From Candidula unifasciata (taxonomy: Eukaryota; Mollusca; Gastropoda; Stylommatophora; Geomitridae), in NCBI GenBank assembly GCA_905116865.2, contig CAJHNH020008035.1, positions 268,501-332,500 of the forward strand: DNA of 64,000 bases. The letters run 5' to 3'. Position numbers and translations under genes: made by a program. Of the stretch, positions 47,301-59,200 are shown piece after piece. Position 1 is the first letter of the stretch. Each line of letters opens with the position of its first letter. The notes beneath the pieces were generated by a model. It was not told where the DNA came from, did no database searches, and saw only the letters and a list, made by a program, of their open reading frames with translations.

Positions 47301-50300
47301 CGATGAAAAATCGAGAATTAGTTACATTCAACGTGCAAATATACACAGTGGTAGTGGTAGTAACCATTTGGGAAAGTCAGATTTCTCAAGTATGCTATGA
47401 CCAAAAATAAAAATAAAAGTGTACATTATGCTACAGAGTCAATTCAAGATTTAAAGTCATTTACACACAAGGCGTTGACTGGGTCTGAAAGAATTAGGTG
47501 TCAAGGCACCTGGATAAAATCCGACGGAAGATGTATCAAATAGATAAAGAACTTAAATGAACCGCCCAACGCTATATCTGATAACATAAAGAACATTTTA
47601 TGCAATACATATATCTTCTTCTTTTTCTTCTTCGCGTTCACCAGCTGTAAACTCTGTTGGAAATGTCTGGTTGTTCGTCTACTTCTGGACTGCAGTCCTG
47701 TTCCAGAACCTGAGTGATGCGTGTGCATCCGTTTGACAGATCTGTATGCAGACTGTTGGTTCCTTGCCTATCAGCCAGATGCACTTCCTCATAGGAAGCA
47801 CCCAATTAGTCCACGCTTACCACATGCTTTTGGGTAGGCAGTGGGTCTTTTCTTGTTTTCCCTACAATAGGGCCCCGGAACCCACACGGGGACAAACATG
47901 TATGTAACAGGAGGCTCGGACAAGAATTCTCGCTAAGTATGTAGGGCCAGTTTTAAAATACGGAATCCTGGACAATTAATAAACAAGTCAAAAATTATAT
48001 TGAAGCTTCGGAGATGTGGTTTTACAAAAGAATCCCTAGAATATCCTGGACAACAAAAGAATAACAACCTGCATGTTTTGAAAGAGGAGAGGGCTTGATT
48101 GAAGACACATTCTTACAGACATCAGAAAGAGACAGTCGTCACATTTGTATGGGGGGTCATATTATGAGAAGAAGGAAACTGGAACATATTGTGACCACTG
48201 GAAATATGTGTGTGGGGCCGGGGGGGGGGGGGGAAGGCGAGATGATTCATATCAGCCTTTTGTCATGGCATGGAGGGATGTCAACACACACACTGATACA
48301 TGCTGTCGAAGATCGCAGATTGTGGAGAAGCCACTTGGCAAGATACTGGATGATGATGAATTTGTTCTTCAGTTGTTACCTTCGGTCAGAAAAAAAGATA
48401 TTTAGCTTTTCTAGGTGGTCACACTTGATACTGTTGAAAAGAGAAATAAGTAGAACAAGAGCAGAGTTTATAAAACAGGCACGTACAGATCCGTCAATAC
48501 CGGGGATTAATGGGAGCGACACAAGATAGGCAACGGTGGAATCCCCGATAAGACAGCTTCACGATCAGCCCAAAGACTTAACTCCTCCGGTGCAAGTAGT
48601 TGCGACTGTCCATTCTGTGAAGGGGTGAATGAACGAATGAATGAATGAATCAAGAATTGACATCACTGCACTAGGGACATTACCAAACGTGCTCCGTCTC
48701 CTGTTCCGGTAGCCAATACAGTTTATCTGAGAAAGATGCCCGGCTCTCTAGCGAAGTTGATTAAACCTGACTTTCGCGGCGGCCGGGTGACGAACTCCTT
48801 GTGGTCCGGGTTCACTCCCTGGGGTAGGCAGAAAAGCCACATTTTTCCCAGATTAACGGTACCTATAATGGAATCAAGGCCGAAGGGTTGCGATATCCAT
48901 AGTACCGAGCCAAAGGGTTTACAACTCATGGTTCCTGGATACGTTAAAAAAAAAAAAAAAAAAAATCTGAGAAAGATACTAAACACTAAGTGGCAAGACA
49001 TGGTCCCGGACAAAGTCGTGCAGAATAGGGCTGGCATTCCCAGCATTCATACCATCCTGAAGCAGTCACAGATTCCATGGGCTGGCCATATTGTTTGAAT
49101 GCCTGACCATACGCTCTCAAAAATAATCTTCTGTGGTGAAGACGTTCTCATGGTGGCCGGAAAAAACAAGCTCCAATGACACAATAAAGGCATCACTGAA
49201 AGCTTTCAGTATAAACCTTGACATCTTGGAGGCTGCAGCACAAGACCGGACTTTCATGACGCACATATATCTGAACTGGTGCAACGATCTGCGAGGTACC
49301 TAGAACTAGGGCAGCTGAACAGCAAAGACAGTCCAGAAAGACCCACCAGGCCCTTTGTCTACAGACACCGTGCCATGCCCTAATTGTTCTTGACTCTTCC
49401 GGGAACGCATTGGACTTTACAATCACGTCCAGACTCACAAACATTCAATTCATGACGGAGACAAGAAAGAATGGTCCTCATCCCTTGTGATAGATGAACA
49501 ACAAGCTAACGAAGATGACGGAGACAAGAAAGAATGGTCCTCATCCCTTGTGATAGACGAACAACAAGCTAACGAAGATGACGGAGACAAGAGAGAATGG
49601 TCCTCATCCCTTGTGATAGATGAACAACAAGCTAACGAAGATGACGGAGACAAGAGAGAATGGTCCTCATCCCTTGTGTCGCGCGCCCACGTGGGTAAAT
49701 ACACTGATATAGTGAGGGTGTGGGTTTGAACCTTAACAATGCCCACCCACGTGAGAAACTGGACTATTATCTAAGCTATGTTGATCCTAGACAGTCCTGG
49801 ATAGCCAAGAAAACAGCGAGTGGCTCGTTCCATGAAATGGAAGTTGCTGTACTTGTATCCACAGGAGTAGGAGAAGGGATAGATAGATATCTGGATAAAC
49901 CCACTGTGATATAATCCAGGTGCTCAGTTAACCCCTGCGACTGGTCTCCTCTCCTGGCATTGCTAAAAAGCCCCCATCAAGTGATTTAAATATTTGTTAG
50001 CTGAAGTAAACTAATATGCACAAAGACACTTGAACCTAAGTACACAATTTACTTAACTCTGTGTAACAACATCAAAAAGATTTATTTAATAAATCGAAAT
50101 TAAAATGAACTTGTTTAGGCTAGTAGAGTTTAGGTTATGTGAATGATGATTTCATAAAGGTATTGGAAAGTAACACCTTTGGACAGTTCTCGGCTTGAGA
50201 CCCTGCCTATCTTTTCCAGTTTGTCGTCCTCACTGCTTTCTGCAGGTCGTTACACTCGACGGTCGGCAAATAATGGATGCCTACTAGTCCCTGCCCAATG

Positions 50301-53300
50301 TGGGAACTGGAGAATGAAGAAACAAGCGCATATTTGTAGTATCTGCTCTAGATGTACACTAAGCATGTATATTATACTAACATCAAGCATGTTTATTTAA
50401 ATAAAACATTTCATCTCTCCCTCATGCTCACATTCACTCCTGTCCAATTTGGAAGGGCTTATGTCTCACATTCCAACTGTTACATCTTCTGCCTTCCTCT
50501 ACACGTCCTGTAATGATAGTCAAGTCTTCTACGTCAGGTGCCATCTCTCGTACCGACTCAAAATGACAATCAGTCAGACAGAACCAGTTCTGGAATCTAT
50601 GCTTGGAACAATCGACGCGCCCAGAATGCTAACAATAGTTCTGGTGCGAATCAAATAACAAATCTCGTGGATTTACTCTCCGGGATCAATCTCCGCATTA
50701 GCCTCCCGAGAGTTAAACACATTTCAGTGTGTAAGCTGTATGTAATACAGATTCACATTAACCACACGTGAAAAGATTGCCAAAGTTATCTTCACGCTTG
50801 TGATTTCAAAAATATGATAGTTCATTAAAATGGCAACAACAACATTTAGGTTTTACAACATTGAAACACATGTGCACGAAAAACATTCATGACACTATCA
50901 AATAGGATATAAAGCAATGTGACAGTGCCCTTCGAGAATGAAGAAATGTCCGCCTAGGAGTACTACAAAGTAATGAAGACACACTTGAGCAAAAAGACAA
51001 TTAGATCTCTATCATAAAATATAGATTTGAACCTAATTTCGATCTTACCTGGAAAAATGAAACCACAATGCCAAAAGTTCTGTCTCAAGCTTAGGTTAAG
51101 CCCAACAGATGGCATGTGCTCGACAGGATCTCATTTACCAAACCTATAGTTCACCCCTTTATAACTTTTATCAAGCTCCTCCTACATTACGCCTAAAATC
51201 ATTCTCATTCAGGGATATCACAGCTCCTCCCTGTGGGTGTATATTCACTGGCAGTCAGTGACTGTACAACAATTGTTTGCATTCCCACGCTCACATTCTA
51301 CAGGTTCAATTAAGCTGGTCCCAGCTAATAGGCCTAGTCACACCTCCAGTCTACTTCACCTGTCATCACAATAAAATCAGACTGTGTCAATTCTTCTGTT
51401 AACACTTTCTGCTCACTGTGTCAATAGTGACCGTCGGACCGGCACTCCAGTTTAGGTAATCTCAGGGGGAGATAATGGCAATTAGCCCTTGTTATCTGTT
51501 CCTGAAGGTCTGGCAGGGGGAATAACTATCTGACACCAACAAATGGTGTGCAAATCTCCAGTCAGTAAGTCTGCTTGGTCAGTCTTATCTCTGTACCTTA
51601 ACACTTAACATCTGGGAAAAAGTTGTAGTGTTTGATATGACCAACGGTCCAGGAGAATTAAAGGTGTGATGTGGTCGTCATTAAGGATGTATCCAAATCC
51701 CTATTTTCCTGTATACTTTCAAAATACAAAGAAATAAAAGTAGGTTGAGGAAAGACATTCTGGAGTCACCGAGCGTATTGTCACACCTTGTGATAGACGA
51801 ACAACAAGCTAACGAAGATGACGGAGACAAGAAAGAATGGTCCTCATCCCTTGTGATAGACGAACAACAAGCTAACGAAGATGACGGAGACAAGAAAGAA
51901 TGGTCCTCATCCCTTGTGATAGACGAACAACAAGCTAACGAAGATGACGGAGACAAGAAAGAGTGGTCCTCATCCCTTGTGATAGACGAACAACAAGCTA
52001 ACGAAGATGACGGAGACAAGAAAGAGTGGTCCTCATCCCTTGTGATAGACGAACAACAAGCTAACGAAGATGACGGAGACAAGAAAGAATGGTCCTCATC
52101 CCTTGTGATAGACGAACAACAAGCTAACGTAGATGACGGAGACAAGAAAGAGTGGTCCTCATCCCTTGTGATAGACGAACAACAAGCTAACGAAGATGAC
52201 GGAGACAAGAAAGAATGGTCGTCATCCCTTGTGATAGATGAACAACAAGCTAACGTAGATGACGGAGACAAGAAAGAATGGTCCTCATCCCTTGTGATAG
52301 ATGAACAACAAGCTAACGTAGATGACGGAGACAAGAGAGAATGGTCCTCATCCCTTGTGATAGACGAACAACAAGCTAACGAAGATGACAGAGACAAGAA
52401 AGAATGGTCCTCATCCCTTGTGATAGACGAACAACAAGCTAACGAAGATGACGGAGACAAGAAAGAGTGGTCCTCATTCCTTGTGATAGACGAACAACAA
52501 GCTAACGAAGATGACGGAGACAAGAAAGAGTGGTCCTCATCCCTTGTGATAGATGAACAACAAGCTAACGTAGATGACGGAGACAAGAAAGAATGGTCCT
52601 CATCCCTTGTGATAGACGAACAACAAGCTAACGTAGATGACGGAGACAAGAAAGAATGGTCGTCATCCCTTGTGATAGATGAACAACAAGCTAACGAAGA
52701 TGACAGAGACAAGAAAGAATGGTCCTCATCCCTTGTGATAGACGAACAACAAGCTAACGTAGATGACGGAGACAAGAAAGAATGGTCGTCATCCCTTGTG
52801 ATAGATGAACAACAAGCTAACGTAGATGACGGAGACAAGAAAGAATGGTCCTCATCCCTTGTGATAGACGAACAACAAGCTAACGTAGATGACGGAGACA
52901 AGAAAGAGTGGTCCTCATTCCTTGTGATAGACGAACAACAAGCTAACGTAGATGACGGAGACAAGAAAGAATGGTCCTCATCCCTTGTGATAAACGAACA
53001 AGCTAACGAAGATGACGGAGACAAGAAAGAATGGTCGTCATCCCTTGTGATAGACGAACAACAAGCTAACGTAGATGACGGAGACAAGAAAGAATGGTCG
53101 TCATCCCTTGTGATAGACGAACAATAAGCTAACGTAGATGACGGAGACAAGAAAGAATGGTCCTTATCCCTTGTGATAGACGAACAAGCTAACGAAGATG
53201 ACGGAGACAAGAAAGAATGGTCGTCATCCCTTGTGATAGACGAACAACAAGCTAACGAAGATGACAGAGACAAGAAAGAGTGGTCCTCATCCCTTGTGAT

Positions 53301-56222
53301 AGACGAACAACAAGCTAACGAAGAGAAGCATGCTAATAGTATTAGTTGCTACCTGATTAAATGTGTTTAATGTAACCCCTGGCAACTGAAAGGAACATAC
53401 ATCTTACAATTTTGACATTCTGCATCTTTGTAATGCAATAAGTGAAATTACTCAAATTTCACACAAGAATACCTTAGGGTTCCACCAATCAATTGACACT
53501 TTTTTTCTCCATCTGAGTCAGGATAACTTTTAAGGAAAGAAATACCGGCTCTCTAGCGTAGTTAGCTAAACCGGATTGCGCGGTGACCGGGTGACGAACT
53601 CCTTGTGGTCCGGGTTCACTCCCGGGGGTAGGCAGAAAAGCCACATTTCTACCAGATTTACGGTATTTACAATGGAATCAAGGCCGAAAGGTTGCGATAT
53701 CCATAATACCGAGCCAAAGGGTTAACAACTCATGGCTTCTGGATACTAAAACAAACAAACAAACAAATAAGGAAAGAAATGAACCCAAACAAAAAGTATA
53801 TCAGCCAGCTTCACAATATAACAAACACGTTTCAGACGTGAAAGGACTCATGTCTGCAGACAGGGATGGCCAGGGAAGGATTTAAATGTTATTGGCAGCC
53901 GGGAACTGCGTCGTCAACCAACCAGAATGGGGTTATGTGTTAACTTATTAAAAAATAAATATGTTGCCATCATAAAATGAAAGGACATGTGGTCAAAGAA
54001 TTTCACTAACGTATAATTGCACATTTAAGCTTCCTTTAGTGTGCACCAATTGATTCCTTCCGTTGTAACTGATCATTCCCCATACCATTACAACTCCACC
54101 AACGTGCAGCAGAGCTTCATCAACACAATTTTGGGCTGTATCTTCATTTCGCTTACAGTAGACCCTATGCCGTCTATCATGACGCAACAACAAAAAAGAA
54201 AGAATCGTCACTGAACCAGACACGTCTCCATTGATTGTTACTTGCCCAGGGACGATGCTGATTAGCCCTAAGAAGTCGATTTTGGCGGTGGCGACATGTA
54301 AGGACAGGTCCTCGGTGTGGTTGTCATGGCCTAAGTCCAACGTCATGTAGTCTGTTCAAAACAGTTTGATCAGACACATGATGTCCTGGAGGCAATGTCC
54401 CCGCAGTTGAGGAAGCTGTTGTAAACCTGTCTCTGAGGTGACGAAGACGAATAAAGCGATTCCCCGCTGCTGCTGCTGTCACCGTGGGTCGTACATTGTG
54501 ATGTCGGTCTTCAATTAAATCAGCGGCTTAAAACTGGTCCCAAAGTCGACCGATAGTACTCCGGTGCACCTTTAGATGCCTGGCAACCCGAGTTTGACTT
54601 TCTCCTGCCTGCATTCGGCCAATAGCAATATGCCTTACATTTGTATCGATAGAGGCGCCATTCGCGACTACATGAAAATGTTTTGGTGTAGCCTTATCCT
54701 TTTATATGATTTTAATTGCTTAGGTAGTCAAAAGGGTTCACTCCAAATTGTGTTGCTATCTCGTGCGTGAATCACAAGCTACGCTCACAAATATAGTCTC
54801 ACACACAACTGACTACTGCGATACAACAATTACAAAAATCCACGCAATTCACGCCCACATATCCACTGGACCCAGTAAACAACATTTAAAGTCTGCTTAT
54901 CATATTTACAAACCAATACAAATGCGCCATCAGATAACTGCGTTTTTTGTTTTTAATTAAACAGTAAAAGTGCAACACTTTTTTTTTTTAAACATCAGAA
55001 CAACAATTTGTTAGTCTTAGGCAATTTGAAAATACAGCTTTAGCACAAAATGAAAAATACAGCTTTCTAGTCGAAGGAAAAAACACAACTTTGTAACAGA
55101 AGGAAAAATACACTTTTGGAGCAAAAGTAAAAATACAGCTTTGGGGCAGAGGATAAATACAGCTTTAGCACAACAACAACAAAAAAATACAATTTTGGAG
55201 CAAAAGGAATAGTAACAATTGAGATAGAATAGGCTAACCTAGCAGGGGAAAAACCTGTACAGACACAGTTATTGAATGTGTGCTATATAAAGAGTGGCCA
55301 ATGACGTTTCGTGGGTTCTCTAGCCTTGTGAGAGTTCAACGGGAGGATGATGATGAGGATGATGATAATGATGATATGGTGGATTCCTTCCATCGGTTAA
55401 TATTTTGGACTTTCCTGACTTTGTTTCGGTGTCCTATTTTTTGGGGGAGTTGATTGGGGGAAAGTGGGGGGGGGGGGGGTTGGGAGGGGGGGGGGGAGAT
55501 ATACTCCTTATTCCCCAACAAAATTCTCTTTATTTCATAGCAAGCCTTTTAAATTAGGGATTTGCTGAAACCGGAAATGTTGGCCCGGAAGGCGATAATA
55601 TCACAGCCTACCAATCACAACACAGAGGAGGCCGTTTCCGTGGCAAAGTGCTCGTGCCGTTCACCTGGTGCCCTAAAGTTTACCAGCGCAGTTTTCTTTG
55701 GGCGGGGTGGGGGGGGGGAATAGTTAAAGAACGTCGCTGGAGTTAAGGAGTTTGTGCTATGTGCGTCTCTACAGACGGGTGTCTAGCCGTTCTGCAAAGA
55801 GACGTCAAGTTACAGGGGATTGGTAGGTGGAGAGAATGTTACACCCCCCCCCCTCCCGCCCTAACCATCCAGGGACAAAGCTCCCCATCTTCCCAAATGG
55901 TTTCTTTGTGTTGATGCTAAAGACGGTTACACTACCTGTAGTTTTACTTGTATCTTTCTCATCGTCATTAACCTCATCATGTCAGTCGATAGAGCAAAGT
56001 ATGACATCTGTGTGGAAAGTTAATCAAACTAATGTCCACAGACAAAACTAAACATCAGCCAAAAATTTCACTGTCGGATGCAGAAATCAGGAATGTCACG
56101 AAATTCGAATATCTTGGGACTATAATTAATCACAACGGGATGAATTCAATAGAACTTAAGAAACGACTTGCCATGGCGATGCAGTTGCAAAATGTAATTA
56201 GAAGCCAATTGATCACTAGTGC

Positions 56223-56273
<51 letters not shown>

Positions 56274-59200
56274 GATACTACAGGGATCGGTAGAAGTTAG
56301 GAGAGAAGAGGCAGAACCAAGAAATGGTCCTATTCACGTTTCCCGGCCGATCTACACACTGGTTGACCTTTTATTCATGCTTGCCTTGACTAGTCTACCT
56401 CGGAGGGGTGTCATGTTGTCTTGCCTCCAATTACATTAGCGCTGATGTCGTGTGTTCTATACCACACGACGACACAGCTTTTTAACTTGGCTCACTGGAC
56501 AGGTCTCAGACATCAAATCAATTACATTTAACAGTCAACTGTTGATCCAGCCACACGTGGGAATATGATGATAATGAGGATTTGGATGTGAATCCATACA
56601 TCGCGTTATCATTGTACATCAAAATTAACAACGCTACTTACGCTACAACTCTTGTAGAACTGTCTATACATCTCGCGGTCTTCCTGATTAAATGGGGCGA
56701 AAAACATGGGCACTGTCTTCAGAAGACAGAAGGAAAATAGTCACAACAGACATGAAATGTTTACGTATTATACTAGGTGTAACAAGAAAAGATCGACTCA
56801 GGAACGATAAGGAGAGTCGGCACAAAACCAATAATGAACTTTATAGCTAGAAAGCAGGTCAAATGGTTTGGCCATTTAACAAGACTGGCAGCAGACAGGG
56901 CATCACAGAGCGCATTGTTATACAGATACAGCGGTAACAGAGCCAGAGGTCGACCACGCAAAAATGGACTGCACAAATATCAGAGACGTTCGAAAGGACT
57001 ATATACTAAGCGAACAGAAAGGCCTGTTTCAGAAATCTCTTCTTATCCTGACGCCGTGACACATTACAGGAGTAGAGAAAAGAAGAAGAGCCAGAAGACA
57101 AAGTTTATTAGAACCCTCCCGTAAGTTGAACGTGGTCGATTTTTGAGGAGTTTTGAATTCATAAATGGACTGAGATATTTGAATAGAATTACTGCAAACA
57201 CATGCCATCCCACAATATGGGATACAATTTATTTGTTATTTTCAAGCTCCACCCTGGCTGTCGTCGGAGGAACTGTTATAATCTAACAGTTAATCGGGGG
57301 CGTCTGGGACTTGAGTTCGGGGAAAAAAAAAGGGGGGGGGGGGGTAATATCACCCGAATAGTATCACTTCCTGTCATATGGTGTTTATCGCCCCTTGTGC
57401 AGTGCTGGTGGGGGTTGAACGTCAGTCAATCGATCAATAATATATCAATCAATTTAATCAATCAAATCAATCAATCAAAGTTTATTAGAATATCGCGGAT
57501 TAAGAAGAATAAGCAAACTGACATTCTTAAGACCTGTATAGAGAAGAATATTGGATGTTCAACTACGTGTCTTCAGATCTGCGATTCCTCATCCCCCAAC
57601 TAAATACCGCAGTGGCTTCGGAAGAACATAGCTGGTTAAGTTAGTTGCGTATCCTTTACAGGACGTTGCAGAACCAACCACAGCAATTTTTGACTGTTGC
57701 CGCTTTTCTAGGCAAATTTACGTCCAGTAGTTTGCCACTGCTCACTTAACGGTCGGCCTTTCTGTCAAAACCAACGCAAGGCGCAGGGTCTGCAGCTAGA
57801 ATCGAACCAGGCACAACTGGTAGATGGGGTATTTGGAAGTAGAGACAGAGGGCGACCAGCATGAATGTAGACACAGGAAACTGGAGGCAGACAGAGAGAC
57901 AAACAGATGGAAAGACAAGGAGACAGACAGAATATAGACATTTTAAATAAAAAAAAAAATAATGGGTTATGTAGATGTCACGTCCTACATGCTAAAACTG
58001 AGAGGTGGGCGGGTACAAATAAATAGAACATAAACTTCCCGTGTGGGCTCTGGGGCCCAATTATGGGAAAAACAAGGAACAGACCCACTGCCATTTTAAC
58101 AAGCATGTCGTAGTAGTCGACTGTTTGGGGACTTTCTTCGGAGTACATCTGTCCAAGTGGCAAGGAACAACAAAACTGCACACAAATAAGTCAGTCAACA
58201 GGTGTACACGTTCAAAGCCAAAGTCTAAATGGGCGAATAACCATAACCGCCGGAGCTTTCAACCGGTGAACAAAGAAGAAGAAGAAAAAGAAGAAGAAGA
58301 AAAAGAAGAAGAAGAAGAAGAAGAAGAAGAAGAAGAAGAAGAAGAAGAAGAAGAAGAAGAAGAAGAAGAAGAAGAAGAAGAAGAAGAAGAAGAAGAAGAA
58401 GAAGAAGAAGAAGAAGAAGAAGAAGAAGAAGAAGAAGAAGAAGAAGAAGAAGAAGAAGAAGAAGAAGAAGAAGAAGAAGAAGAAGAAGAAGAAGAAGAAG
58501 AAAAAGAAGAAACAGAAGAAAAAGAAGAAGAACAGAAACAAGTACTCTCACAGACCTACAATCAAAAGAACCGTTAATCAAAAAGACAAGTGTCTATCGA
58601 TTAAACTTTTGAAAAATTCCTCCAGCAACCGGAGCCGAAATTTGTTTAACGGTGGAATCTGATTAGTCTTTTGGAACTACACAGTAATCCGATAAGCTTA
58701 AAACTATTTGTTGCAAGAAAACAAACAATTTGATTAACAGAAAACAAAATGAATTCAAATGGCAGTATTATTGAAAGAAAGCGAAGGCCTTTTTTTTTAA
58801 ATGTCAGTGGCGTACCAGACTTATACCTGTATTTACTTGCTTGATGGGTGATTTGATTTTTAAAAAAAGTAACAATAATGGATCAGAAATATAATACTGT
58901 ATAGTGAAATCTCGTTAGCTTGCTTGAAATGAATGTTGAATTGAGAATCAACCTCAAAGCACGTGGGAGACTCTCATAAGCGACCCGTCCTCATCTTCAG
59001 CAGCAAGCGAAGATTCCAGTTCTGATAGTAACAGCAACTGTCCGATTGTATATCCGTCTCGCCTTTCTCTTGAGTTTTGAGCGTCGTTCAGATCCTCTGG
59101 TAACTCCCCGCAGCGCCGTTCTCCACAGACCGTAATGATCTATGTGTGACTCTGCACTGTTGACTCGCTCCCAAAGGGCCGTCACAACATCTAGTGTGTC

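Noticed and set aside
50179..50771. Three short plus-strand ORFs between the 63-bp arrays
   Set aside because: Length expected by chance; no recognisable features.
51681..53273. 530- and 460-codon ORFs as protein-coding genes
   Set aside because: They are created by a 63-bp repeat; no ATG on plus before the array, no splice signals, no domain. Kept as a repeat and a finding.
54576..54960. Plus-strand ORFs over the Tc1-like region
   Set aside because: Opposite strand to the transposase remnant; no independent support.
58041..58577. ORFs of poly-Glu, poly-Leu and poly-Phe
   Set aside because: Artefacts of (GAA)n.
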